15,223 nucleotides of DNA from NCBI GenBank assembly GCA_011046295.1, contig DSAV01000070.1, forward strand, positions 1 through 15,223, written 5' to 3'. Source of the DNA: Deltaproteobacteria bacterium (lineage in GTDB: Bacteria; Desulfobacterota; Syntrophia; Syntrophales; Smithellaceae). The stretch's first letter is position 1; each line of letters starts with the position of its first letter. The translations under genes were made by a program, and so were the position numbers. This document shows, piece by piece, positions 1 through 8,035 of this stretch. The notes under the pieces were generated by a model, which saw only the letters and a list, made by a program, of their open reading frames with translations, ran no database searches and was not told the DNA's origin.

Positions 1-1553
1 CTGATAATATCTTCCAGAACCTTGTAGTCCTCGCGCTCCGCCATGATAACCAAAGCATTGGTGGCTTTATCCGGAACCACCTGAACATTACGGGATACAA
101 CCGGAGCGGCCGCGCGCGGAGCCGGGGCTCCCGGAGCCGCGGGCGCGGCAACCGCCGATGCTTCCTGAACAATGCTCATGAGTACCTTGGCCAAATCTTC
201 GGCCACGCTGTTTTGCAAACGATAAACCTGGATGTTGGATTCGCCGCGCGGCAAATCTTTATCCATAAAATCAATCAGACGGCGCAGATTCTCCGTATCG
301 GAAATGCTGGCCAGCAAAATTACCGAATTTGTGCGCGAATCGGGAACAATTCTCACCGACGCTGCCTGGGGACGGCGCTGCTGATAAATCGCGGTAAGTG
401 ATTTTACCACCTCTGCAGCGGAAGCGTTGCGCAAGGGGATGTAAGATATCTGGTCTCCCGCTCCTTCTACATCAAGCGCGCTGACAATCTCCTGAAGGCG
501 GCGCACATTGGAAAGATAATCGGTAATTATCAGCATGCCCGCCGGAGGATAAGAGAGTACCGAACTTGTTCTGGGAACAATCGGATCAAGCACGCGCTTT
601 ACCTCGTCAGGATTGGCGCGCTCCAGAGATATTATCTGGGTAATTATTCTGTCATCAGGCTCGCCAGCTCCTTTTTTTATCCTTGTCTCCACGCTTTTTT
701 CCCGCGCCGAAACAGCGGGAACTATTTTTATCATGTCTCCCACAGGCACAGTCGCGAAACCATTAACTTCCAGAACGGATAAGAAAACTTTATACACGTC
801 CTTCAGGGGAATCTTCCTGGGTGAAATTATCGTCGCCTTGCCTCTGACCTTATCATCGATAATAAAATTTTTGCCAGTGAGTTCGCTGATGAACCTTATG
901 AAGACGGCTATATCCACATCATCAAAATCTATGGTCACGTATTGTTCAGGGGGCTTTTCTTTCGCCCTGGCCGGCGGCGCCCGTTTTACCGCCGGACGCG
1001 CCGCGGACTTCTCCGGCTTCGGGGTTTTAACTTCGGGCCGGACTACCTCAGTTTTTTGCGCATCTTCTTTAACTTCCGGAACATCCTTGGTGACAGGCGG
1101 TAAATCCGCTGCTTTTTGTTCTGGCGGACGCGGAGAATCACCAACAACATCCTGCTGGGGCAGGGGCGGTTCCAAAACGGGAGAAGCAGCTTTTTGCTCC
1201 CGCGCATCCGCCTGTGGCAGAGGTTGGGCGTCCACTGGTGGAGTTTGAGCATCAGAATTTATTGTGCCCGGGTCAGGAGAAATTTGTTTTGATGGTGAAA
1301 CAGGCGATGCCGGTACCACGTCAATAACTTTCTTGGTTTTCTCCGTAGAAGTTTTTGAATCCTTTTCCTGCTGTTGTTTGCGCGGTTTCGTATCTTTCGT
1401 CGCCGGCTGACTTTCAGAAATAGTCTTTTCCGTTTCATCCATATCGGCAATTCTGGCCGCGAAGGCATAGTCTGCAACACAAAATAATAAAATCAGCACA
1501 GCCACGCCGCATAAAAAAGCGAATAATTTAATTTGTAATTTTTGTTGCTTCAT
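1..1553 (-). CDS. gspD: Type II secretion secretin GspD, C-terminus cut by the window edge
   Basis: Outer-membrane secretin subunit: oligomers form the channel through which folded T2SS substrates leave the periplasm. The frame is open from ATG 1553 to the left edge (about 517 residues), so the pore-forming secretin domain lies outside the window. A Sec signal peptide is visible (hydrophobic residues 9-27, likely cleavage after AFA at 31-33). Residues ~34-203 are a Pro/Lys/Glu-rich low-complexity stretch. An N0 domain follows at ~204-280 (YVTIDFDDVDIAVFIRF, then TGKNFIIDDKVRGKATI), N1 at ~303-365, N2 at ~368-435, and N3 from ~440 with an Ala/Pro-rich loop at 466-487. There is no lipobox. The stop codon of the upstream TPR gene is 1 nt from this start, so translation is probably coupled; no strong ribosome binding site is seen. 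The long spacer before N0 is unusual, since in the family N0 normally begins soon after the signal peptide. Identification is firm. Confidence 0.95.
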   Translation of the reverse strand, partial: MKQQKLQIKLFAFLCGVAVLILLFCVADYAFAARIADMDETEKTISESQPATKDTKPRKQQQEKDSKTSTEKTKKVIDVVPASPVSPSKQISPDPGTINSDAQTPPVDAQPLPQADAREQKAASPVLEPPLPQQDVVGDSPRPPEQKAADLPPVTKDVPEVKEDAQKTEVVRPEVKTPKPEKSAARPAVKRAPPARAKEKPPEQYVTIDFDDVDIAVFIRFISELTGKNFIIDDKVRGKATIISPRKIPLKDVYKVFLSVLEVNGFATVPVGDMIKIVPAVSAREKSVETRIKKGAGEPDDRIITQIISLERANPDEVKRVLDPIVPRTSSVLSYPPAGMLIITDYLSNVRRLQEIVSALDVEGAGDQISYIPLRNASAAEVVKSLTAIYQQRRPQAASVRIVPDSRTNSVILLASISDTENLRRLIDFMDKDLPRGESNIQVYRLQNSVAEDLAKVLMSIVQEASAVAAPAAPGAPAPRAAAPVVSRNVQVVPDKATNALVIMAEREDYKVLEDII

Positions 1554-1554
1554 T

Positions 1555-2286
1555 TTAATTTCTCTTTGTGTTTATCAGACTAACAAATTCCGGTAAATCA
1601 TGTAAAAATTTTAAATCTTTATCGTTCTTTGCCCACAGTTTTACCTGCGGATCAAATTCTATGGCGTTTTTCAGATAAAACAAGCTTTTGTCCATCTCTT
1701 TTTTTTGCGCATACAGACAAGCCAGGTTATAATGAGCGTCTACATACCTGCTCTTTATATTAAGGGCTTTGTTAAAAGAGGCCTGCGCATTTTTATAATC
1801 TTTCTGTTTCATATAGATTACGCCAAGGTTGTTCAACGCGCTCACGTTTTTTGGGTCGATTCCGAGAACTTCTTTATAGAGCCTGCGGGCATCGTCTAGT
1901 TTTCCTTCGCGGTGTTGCCGCAGGGCTTGCGCGTATATTACCTTGGCATCACCCCTTTGTTTAGTCACCTTCTGCTGCACCGGCACTATGCGTTTTTTTA
2001 ACGGTTCGGTTTCTTTTTTGGCCGATTCCGGTTTTTGGGCTACTGACGGCTTTTGCGGCCAATCAACAGTATAAGACACACCCTGAACCCTTTTACTATC
2101 CAGGCTGTTTAAAAACAAAATCATTGCCCCGGCAAAGCAAAAAACAATCAGTATCCCCACCAGCGACAACAACTTCCGGGAACGCTGAGGCTTCTTTACG
2201 GAAGCGTTAACCAGATGAGTATAAGCCTCGTAAGGGGAGCCTTTTTCTTTTTGCAGCCTGCGTAAAGCGTCGTTTATGTAGCTCAT
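1555..2286 (-). CDS. Single-pass membrane protein with GspB-like N-terminus and periplasmic TPR repeats
   Basis: 243 residues. The N-terminal cytoplasmic segment (SYINDALRRLQKEK, residues 2-15) resembles the opening of GspB/ExeB proteins. It is followed by one transmembrane helix (~39-60), a Lys/Pro-rich linker (~75-112) and three TPR units (~114-147, 148-181, 182-215). The last part (217-240, ending LHDLPEFVSLI) is a common cap of TPR arrays. The topology suggests a periplasmic TPR domain. The gene sits between an ExeA-like ATPase and gspD. In Aeromonas, ExeA and ExeB act together to assemble the secretin in the outer membrane, so I infer this protein couples the ATPase to GspD, perhaps with a pilotin-like role like that of TPR proteins in type IV pilus systems. 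The function is inferred from domains and position, not from a recognised orthologue. The alternative is a generic TPR scaffold. Start ATG 2286 has AAGG about 4 nt upstream. Confidence 0.8.
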   Translation of the reverse strand: MSYINDALRRLQKEKGSPYEAYTHLVNASVKKPQRSRKLLSLVGILIVFCFAGAMILFLNSLDSKRVQGVSYTVDWPQKPSVAQKPESAKKETEPLKKRIVPVQQKVTKQRGDAKVIYAQALRQHREGKLDDARRLYKEVLGIDPKNVSALNNLGVIYMKQKDYKNAQASFNKALNIKSRYVDAHYNLACLYAQKKEMDKSLFYLKNAIEFDPQVKLWAKNDKDLKFLHDLPEFVSLINTKRN

Positions 2287-2319
2287 AAGACCTTCTTCGT
2301 CAAGGACATACGGCAGCAG

Positions 2320-3186
2320 CTATGCGGTCAGCCGCGCCCATGCTTTTCTCCAGCCATTCATGGTTTTTTGGAAATAACCTTCTCCGATATCCGAAACTGC
2401 CAGCTTGATGATTTTATAATTAATTTTACTGACGTTCTTTGTGTAAGCAATCAATAGAGCCCGGTCACACAAAGCGTTTATCCTGCGCGGTATGCCTTCA
2501 GAAAAATTGTAAATAAGGCTTATCGCCGGCGAAGTGAACTTCAGCGGGCCTGGCCCGTGCGCGATTTTCAGCCGGTGCTCAATGTAATCGCGCACCTCTC
2601 GCGGCGAGAGAGCAGCAAGGGAATATCTGACCGTGATTCTTTCGTTGAGCTGCCGCAGCGCCGGGAGCATCAGCGTTGCGCTGATTTCGGGCTGCCCGAT
2701 TAAAATTATCTGGAGAAGTTTTTCTTGTTCCGTTTCCAGATTGGAAAGCATTCTTAACTGCTCCAGAACGCCGTGGGATAAATTCTGCGCCTCATCAATT
2801 AAAAGCACCGCGGTTTTTCCCGCCGCGTAATTTTTCAACAAAAATTTGTTTAGCGAATCAATATAAGCTTTTTTTGTCCTGGAGTTCTTCCTTGGCCTGA
2901 TACGGAATTCAGCAAGTATTGTCTCGAGTAAATCCATCTCGGAAATAGCCGTGTTGAAAATCAGAGCTGTTTCCACAGAATCATCCAGCGAATTGAGCAG
3001 GCTGCGGCAGATGGTTGTCTTTCCCAAACCGATAGCGCCGGAAAGCAAAACAAATCCTTTTTTTTCCTTAATGCCGTAAACGAGGCAGTTAAGCGCGTCG
3101 CGGTGGTGCTCGCTCAAAAACAAATAACGCGGCTCCGGCGACAAATTAAAGGGATTCTCTTTCAAGCCAAAATGCTCGGCGTACAT
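2320..3186 (-). CDS. ExeA/GspA-like AAA ATPase of the T2SS cluster
   Basis: 288 residues, opening with the typical ExeA-family segment (YAEHFGLKENPFNLSPEPRY). Walker A is GAIGLGKTT (50-58), Walker B is LLIDEAQ (128-134), a sensor-1-like segment is IILIGQPE (160-167), and a sensor-2-like GIPRRINALCDRALL occupies 231-245. All catalytic motifs look intact. Aeromonas ExeA is about twice as long, with a transmembrane helix and a C-terminal peptidoglycan-binding domain. Both are absent here, so this protein is probably cytosolic or peripheral and would need a membrane partner, which the TPR protein encoded next could supply. The same ATPase family also serves PEP-CTERM/exosortase loci, but here every neighbour is gsp. 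The likely role is energising or regulating secretin assembly through the peptidoglycan layer. An AAGGAGA ribosome binding site lies at 3198-3204, 11 nt before the ATG, a slightly long spacing. Confidence 0.88.
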   Translation of the reverse strand: MYAEHFGLKENPFNLSPEPRYLFLSEHHRDALNCLVYGIKEKKGFVLLSGAIGLGKTTICRSLLNSLDDSVETALIFNTAISEMDLLETILAEFRIRPRKNSRTKKAYIDSLNKFLLKNYAAGKTAVLLIDEAQNLSHGVLEQLRMLSNLETEQEKLLQIILIGQPEISATLMLPALRQLNERITVRYSLAALSPREVRDYIEHRLKIAHGPGPLKFTSPAISLIYNFSEGIPRRINALCDRALLIAYTKNVSKINYKIIKLAVSDIGEGYFQKTMNGWRKAWARLTA

Positions 3187-3210
3187 TCTAAATTATCTCT
3201 CCTTCTGATA

Positions 3211-4158
3211 TCAGTGAAAAGAATAATTAATTGTTTCAATCTTTCCCTGTCTTTTGAGGTTCAAGACGACATTTCCTCCCGACTGCATTATATTAACCAG
3301 TTCCATAACATCATCCGCGCTTTGCATGCGCTGGCTATTTACGTCGATTATTATATCTCCGTTTCTCAGACCAAGCTGCTGGTAAAGGCTTCCCGGTTTG
3401 ATTTCGGAAATTATAAAACCCTCCTGCGTCCCCTCCTCGAAATAGGGAAGCACTTTTGCTTGTGTCATAATCGCCTGTAAATCCTGAAGTTTTTCCGTTA
3501 CTGCCGACTTGCTCATGGAAACCTGCTGACGGCGCACGTCGGGGCGCGGTCTGCGCGAGGCTACGGAAGCGGGGGAACGAGATAACAGCGGCGCCTGAGG
3601 AGCGTGTTTTATGGTCAAAGTCACCTCCCTGCCCCCTCTCATTATCGTAGCGCTGTTGCGTGAAATTTTAAGCAGCCTCGAGGAACCGATCGTGTCTCCC
3701 ACGCGATAAAGGCGCTGTTTTTTGCTGGCGCGTTCTTCAATGATAATAAAACCAAATTCATCGCCTCCGGCTATCGTTCCTTTCAAATCAAACTCCGCTA
3801 TTTCTTCTCCTGCGGGCATATACGCGCCCGGCGAACCGCCGGTTTGGCGCAGCGTTGTTTGAAACAGGTTGCGCTGCGTGATTACGCCGTAATTTTGCAG
3901 GGGCTCCCTGCCCGCTGCCTCTAAGGGCTGCCTGGTTTCATAAACGCGCTGAAGAGGCGTGGCGCTGCTGATAGCAGCTAAGCTTAGCACTTTATAAAAG
4001 GTGTTTACTGATAAATAGGATAAAATGGTAATCGCCGCCAAAATAAACACTATCCATAATTTGGCGAGATTGGCCGAAGGATTGGCAATAAAATCCCTTC
4101 CCTTCTCCAGCCAATTATTAAAAATTTCCTCAATTTTATTCAGCATAACCTTCAGCAT
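3211..4158 (-). CDS. gspC: T2SS inner-membrane protein GspC with PDZ domain
   Basis: 315 residues. It has a short cytoplasmic N-terminus, one transmembrane helix (~33-50), and a periplasmic homology region (~88-183) beginning with the characteristic NYGVITQRNLFQT. A disordered linker rich in Arg/Ser/Pro follows (~185-215), then a C-terminal PDZ domain (~236-314) with GFIISEIKPGSLYQQLGLRNGD and IIIDVNSQRM. GspC links the inner-membrane platform to the secretin: in known systems its homology region binds N0 of GspD, and the PDZ or coiled-coil end contributes to substrate selection. The start codon overlaps the gspN stop in a TGATG arrangement, indicating coupled translation; an in-frame ATG at codon 5 is a possible alternative. 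Its place at the distal end, with the ATPase, TPR protein and gspD, groups the secretin-facing genes together. Confidence 0.93.
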   Translation of the reverse strand: MLKVMLNKIEEIFNNWLEKGRDFIANPSANLAKLWIVFILAAITILSYLSVNTFYKVLSLAAISSATPLQRVYETRQPLEAAGREPLQNYGVITQRNLFQTTLRQTGGSPGAYMPAGEEIAEFDLKGTIAGGDEFGFIIIEERASKKQRLYRVGDTIGSSRLLKISRNSATIMRGGREVTLTIKHAPQAPLLSRSPASVASRRPRPDVRRQQVSMSKSAVTEKLQDLQAIMTQAKVLPYFEEGTQEGFIISEIKPGSLYQQLGLRNGDIIIDVNSQRMQSADDVMELVNIMQSGGNVVLNLKRQGKIETINYSFH

Positions 4159-4985
4159 CAGATATATTTGAAAACCGGATTGGACACTGTGCCGCCAATC
4201 GTCACTTTCATTGTTATCGTGTCCTTTCCCAGCAATTCTATGGTGCCGTTCAAATTAAGCCGGCTGCCTTGAAAGTTGTTTGTCGCCGGGATTATATTTC
4301 CGCTTAAGAAACAATTTAGCCTCTGCCCGTATATTTCGAGCCTTTCCAGTTTTATATCTCCTGAACTGAAGCTCGCGCGTATTTCGCCTTTATCAAAATC
4401 AATTTTATCTATTCCCAAAAAAGGCTCCGCCAGAGAATACGTCCCTTCGTCCAAAAACACTTGCACGTCTCCCGCGGTTATTCTTCCGGAAGCCTCAGCG
4501 CTATAATTTATTGCCCCGCTTGCCTTGCCGGTTAGATCATCTCCCAATTCCTTTCTGACTAAAGAAATTCTCCGCACATCTATGTTTTTAAAATTCAATT
4601 TCATCTCCGCGGGCGGGTACGGACGATTAAGAGAAAACACGCCCACGTTTCCGCCGAAACTGCCGCCGTACGCCTTTCCCTTCAAACCTATATAGGTGAG
4701 CTTGCGAAAAAAACTTGATAAGGCAATCTGCGCTTTGAGCACCTCGCCCTGGAAAAGAACATCAGCCGGAGACGTTGTGCTCACCACAACGTTTTTCAGT
4801 TTTATGCCCAGAGGAAAAGAAAGATGCAAAGATGACGATCTTAGCGATAATTGCGACGAATTGATTGCTCTTTCCAGCCTGTTTTTCACCAGTTCGCCTG
4901 GAAACAGAAGGTATAAAAACACAACGGTTATGAATATTCCGTACAAGACAAACCACAGGGTTTTCTTCTTTAAAAGCGCCCTCAT
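4158..4985 (-). CDS. gspN: T2SS protein GspN, AsmA-like periplasmic type
   Basis: 275 residues with an N-terminal signal-anchor helix (~9-28, WFVLYGIFITVVFLYLLFP). The remainder is a beta-rich periplasmic domain with alternating hydrophobic residues, as in AsmA-like and GspN proteins (segments such as LSLRSSSLHLSFPLGIKLKNVVV and LNLNGTIELLGKD). Its place between gspM and gspC supports the GspN call. The protein fits the short GspN form reported in deltaproteobacteria and Leptospira better than the enterobacterial one. GspN is dispensable in several T2SS and its exact role is unclear. Its start lies 1 nt after the gspM stop, and its stop overlaps the gspC start by one base. Sequence recognition alone is moderate; position raises the confidence. 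Confidence 0.82.
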   Translation of the reverse strand: MRALLKKKTLWFVLYGIFITVVFLYLLFPGELVKNRLERAINSSQLSLRSSSLHLSFPLGIKLKNVVVSTTSPADVLFQGEVLKAQIALSSFFRKLTYIGLKGKAYGGSFGGNVGVFSLNRPYPPAEMKLNFKNIDVRRISLVRKELGDDLTGKASGAINYSAEASGRITAGDVQVFLDEGTYSLAEPFLGIDKIDFDKGEIRASFSSGDIKLERLEIYGQRLNCFLSGNIIPATNNFQGSRLNLNGTIELLGKDTITMKVTIGGTVSNPVFKYI

Positions 4986-4986
4986 G

Positions 4987-5547
4987 TCAATTTCCTCTCC
5001 GGCTTGGTGTCAGAGCCACTATGGATGACACCTGCATTTGCGCGCTCAGATATTGCGGATCTTCTCTCATTTTTATCACATTAATTCTTTTGACCCTGAC
5101 CAAATCTCCGGGCGATTCTACAAAATACAGAAAATCAGCAAGCTGTTTGATGGTTATTTTTTCCAGTCCTATGTCAATGAGCGCTTCTTCAAACGCGGCC
5201 GAAGGAGCCGGCTGAACCGTATTCATGTATTTGATGTTTCCTTTAACACCCGCCTGCGCCGCTTTTTTTTCCAGATAGGAAAACAGGCTGAAATCCGCCG
5301 TGCGCGAAGACATAACCTGCTTCATCGCGGCCATCCTGGAATTTTGCCTGGTAAATTCAGCATCCAGTTGGACCATTTCCTGTAACCTTAGCTGATTTGA
5401 CACAACGTTGCGTTCTAACCTTGTTTTGGCTTCCGAGAAAGGGGAAATAATCACTTCAAAAAAGAACACGATGAAAACGAAGGCCGCCGCGCCTGCAACC
5501 ATGTAGCGCTGTTTCTTGTCCAGTTTTTCCCAAAAAGCTTTAATCAT
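4987..5547 (-). CDS. gspM: T2SS inner-membrane platform protein GspM
   Basis: 186 residues: a short cytoplasmic N-terminus, one transmembrane helix (~16-36), a predicted coiled coil (~38-75), and a periplasmic ferredoxin-like domain in the C-terminal half (e.g. LEKITIKQLADFLYFVES and VRVKRINVIKMREDPQYLSAQMQV). This is the GspM/PilO architecture. GspM pairs with GspL in the platform and stabilises the GspE-GspL contact. The start overlaps the gspL stop by 4 nt (ATGA), and gspN follows after 1 nt. Sequence in this family is poorly conserved, so the call rests on topology, length and position together. Confidence 0.88.
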   Translation of the reverse strand: MIKAFWEKLDKKQRYMVAGAAAFVFIVFFFEVIISPFSEAKTRLERNVVSNQLRLQEMVQLDAEFTRQNSRMAAMKQVMSSRTADFSLFSYLEKKAAQAGVKGNIKYMNTVQPAPSAAFEEALIDIGLEKITIKQLADFLYFVESPGDLVRVKRINVIKMREDPQYLSAQMQVSSIVALTPSRRGN

Positions 5548-7067
5548 TTAAGTTCAATCCTCAAACTAAAATCCACTTTGGCATCGTCTTTTTTCAGGCT
5601 GGTCTGGCCCATCACAACATCTTTGAAATATTCTGATTTCATAAGCTCATTGCGCGCCCGGGACACGGAATCAATGCTATCAGTCTGCCCTTTAATCAGG
5701 GCAACGCTCCCTTCATAGCTAAAATCGCTGATAACCATGTCCACGGATGAGGGAACAAGGCGCGATATTTCCTTCAATAAATCGGCTACTGCGATTTCCC
5801 GCGCTCCTTCCTGAAGGCCGAACACCTTTCTATTTTCAGCAAGTTTTGTTTTCAACTGCTGCAAAGGATCAACCATAACAGGGGCATCCGGATAATTCTT
5901 CTTGAAAATAAAGGATATTTGCTTTTTTATCACGTGCAGCCGTCTCGCCTGCAAACCAAAATCAAGAAGCTGGTTGGCTATGAACAGACATATTATCGCC
6001 GCCGCAATCATCGCCGCCCATCTCAACTGCTCCTTGGCGCTGAAGCGTTTTCTTTTGGCGGCAAACTCACCCTGACGGAAGTTTATTGATTTACGTCCGG
6101 AAAATACTCTCAATGCTGCCGCCAATGCCGTATTCATAATCTGCGACTGATATTTTTCCTTCAGGTTTTCCTCTATCTTTATTTTTCTTAAATTTGCCAG
6201 ATCCAGAATACTCACAGGCGCAGAAAAATAATTCTCCAGTTCCCTGCGCACGCTCGCAAACAACGAACCGACGCCGGTTATAAGGATATCAGCCGGGTCT
6301 TTCTTCAGCGCCTGACTGATTTTCATGACTTCCACGGTATTTTTCAATTCCTGGCAGAAATTACGGCAAATATCGGCACAGCTTCCCGTGTCGGCCTCGC
6401 GGTTTGGGTCGATTAAAATCTGCCGTGCTTTCTTGCCGTCAATTTTCATTTCTTCAGCCAGCGCGCTCGTGAGCAAATCTCCTCCGAAGGCAAAAGAACG
6501 TATCTGAATCAGCGCGCCGTCTTCGTAAAATGCGGCGATTGTGCAATCATCACCAATGTCCACAACCATGCCGGACTTTTCCGGCTTACTTTCCCAAAGC
6601 GCAGAAGACAAAGACAGAGCTGTGGGAGAAATATCGACAGCAAATACTTCCGTCAGATTTTCTTCGACTGCGTTTATCAAATCCCTGATATATTTACGCG
6701 CGGCGACAGCAACCAGCAGATGGCCGGAGGGGGTTTTAAAATAATCAGCGATTATTTCATCCCTCGGCAGAAAAACAAGCGGCTCGAGTTCGAAATCCAA
6801 TGCTTTTCGTATTTTACTGTCGTCGCGGAAAGGAAAATATACCTGGCGGAACATGACCTGATCAAAAGGCAGCAAAACGCAGCAGGAAACATTTTGAAAA
6901 ATACTGTTTTCAGCCAATTTTTTGAGCGCATTTTCAAATCCGCCGTCCTCGCCGATATCAACGGTCTCGGCGGCAAGCACACGTCCGCCTTCAAGGCCTG
7001 AGCCGGAATACAAAACCGCCTTGATTTTTTTGGATCCGATATCCAGTCCCAATACGCTTTCCTGCAT
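5544..7067 (-). CDS. gspL: T2SS platform protein GspL with well-kept actin-like motifs
   Basis: 507 residues. The cytoplasmic part (1-~340) has an actin/PilM-like ATPase fold: a phosphate-1 motif LGLDIGSKKIKAVLY (6-20), a phosphate-2 motif VVDIGDDCTIAAF (168-180), and an adenosine-type motif ILITGVGSLF (261-270). A GspL hallmark, INFRQGEFAAKRKR (328-341), precedes the transmembrane helix (~349-370). The periplasmic part (~371-507) has a coiled coil and a ferredoxin-like domain ending in VDFSLRIELK. GspL recruits the motor ATPase GspE through its cytoplasmic domain and binds GspM in the membrane. Many studied GspL proteins have lost nucleotide-binding residues, whereas this one looks close to PilM in those motifs. 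Its start overlaps the gspK stop (TGATG). Confidence 0.93.
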   Translation of the reverse strand: MQESVLGLDIGSKKIKAVLYSGSGLEGGRVLAAETVDIGEDGGFENALKKLAENSIFQNVSCCVLLPFDQVMFRQVYFPFRDDSKIRKALDFELEPLVFLPRDEIIADYFKTPSGHLLVAVAARKYIRDLINAVEENLTEVFAVDISPTALSLSSALWESKPEKSGMVVDIGDDCTIAAFYEDGALIQIRSFAFGGDLLTSALAEEMKIDGKKARQILIDPNREADTGSCADICRNFCQELKNTVEVMKISQALKKDPADILITGVGSLFASVRRELENYFSAPVSILDLANLRKIKIEENLKEKYQSQIMNTALAAALRVFSGRKSINFRQGEFAAKRKRFSAKEQLRWAAMIAAAIICLFIANQLLDFGLQARRLHVIKKQISFIFKKNYPDAPVMVDPLQQLKTKLAENRKVFGLQEGAREIAVADLLKEISRLVPSSVDMVISDFSYEGSVALIKGQTDSIDSVSRARNELMKSEYFKDVVMGQTSLKKDDAKVDFSLRIELK

Positions 7068-8035
7068 CAGTCAACTCTCCACTTGGCTATCTTGATGGAT
7101 TTACCATCCCTGATAACGTTTGCGTTAATGGTCTGTTCCATTTCATTCATTTTTCCCGTCGAATAAATCTTAAAATAATTGCTGCTTACCGTCAGCGGGG
7201 CGGGAATATCCACGCCGGTAAATTCTTTATACCATTGCCAAGATGATAAATCATTATCCGCGCCGCGGCGGTATTCATCCATTTTTTTAGCCACCTCGGG
7301 CGTTATCGCCTCGGACAGCGCGCGCAAAACCATCACCGGCGCCGTATTGATGTTGATTGCCCCTTCGCCGCTATCGGTTGTAACATACGCGGACATGCCC
7401 GGTTTTTCCATCGTCCCGTTAAATATTTCCCTGGTTATGCCCTTTATCATAAGCAATTCCTCGATGCAATCGAGCGGCGCGTTTTTCGCTTCGTAGGGAG
7501 GATCCAGTGTGGAATAATAAAGGCTTTCCGCCCCCGAACCGGTAACCGCGCTGTCCTCATCAATCCAGTCTTTAATCGAATCAACAATTTCATTTACCTG
7601 GCCTTCGTCAAGCCCAAATTCCGGTTGGCGCAAAAGCCTTTGCAAGATATCCCTGACCACCGGATTGTATTCGTTTCCCTCAACAAGTTTATTCAGGGGG
7701 ATCTTGCCTGCCTCGTCTTCCACTCTCACGATAAAATAACCTGCATCAAAAAGCTGGCTGGACTGCATGGACAAAGCCTCCATGTTCGCCCATTCATCAC
7801 GGAGGGTTTCATATTCCTTATCAGACTCGCCAAGTAAAACAGCGGCCCCGTAAAAACCGGACTTGGCGATATACGTCAATTTGATGCCATCGCTGATATT
7901 GGCCGCGTCATAAATATCGGCGCGCAGTGAACGGTTCAACTCAATCACCAGCGCGACCAGAACGCTGACGATTAAAATAACCGTAATCAGCGCGATACCC
8001 TTATTGTCCGGCAATATCCTATTAAACATTTTCAT
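7067..8035 (-). CDS. gspK: Minor pseudopilin GspK
   Basis: 322 residues. The prepilin leader ends in NKG, followed by IALITVILIVSVLVALVIEL, the hydrophobic helix of a pseudopilin. The fifth mature residue is Thr, not the Glu seen in other pseudopilins, which is the signature of GspK. The large periplasmic domain has the GspK hallmarks: an acidic segment VNEIVDSIKDWIDED, LDCIEELLMIKGI and GAININTAPVMVLRAL (helix-hairpin-helix-like parts). GspK caps the pseudopilus tip with GspI and GspJ and needs GspO processing. ATG 8035 overlaps the gspJ stop (ATGA). The in-frame ATG at 8029 has AAAGGA at a better distance (6 nt) and is a credible alternative that removes only two residues. Confidence 0.94.
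   Translation of the reverse strand: MKMFNRILPDNKGIALITVILIVSVLVALVIELNRSLRADIYDAANISDGIKLTYIAKSGFYGAAVLLGESDKEYETLRDEWANMEALSMQSSQLFDAGYFIVRVEDEAGKIPLNKLVEGNEYNPVVRDILQRLLRQPEFGLDEGQVNEIVDSIKDWIDEDSAVTGSGAESLYYSTLDPPYEAKNAPLDCIEELLMIKGITREIFNGTMEKPGMSAYVTTDSGEGAININTAPVMVLRALSEAITPEVAKKMDEYRRGADNDLSSWQWYKEFTGVDIPAPLTVSSNYFKIYSTGKMNEMEQTINANVIRDGKSIKIAKWRVD

Noticed and set aside
613..1248. 211-codon plus-strand open frame
   Set aside because: It lies opposite gspD, which has clear signal peptide and N0-N3 domains; the translated product is low complexity (Ser/Thr/Gly-rich) with no recognisable domain.
466..1455. Possible frameshift or low-quality region because of repetitive Pro/Lys/Ala codons in gspD
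   Set aside because: The reading frame is open without interruption from 1553 to 1, and the N0-N3 domains are in the same frame as the signal peptide.
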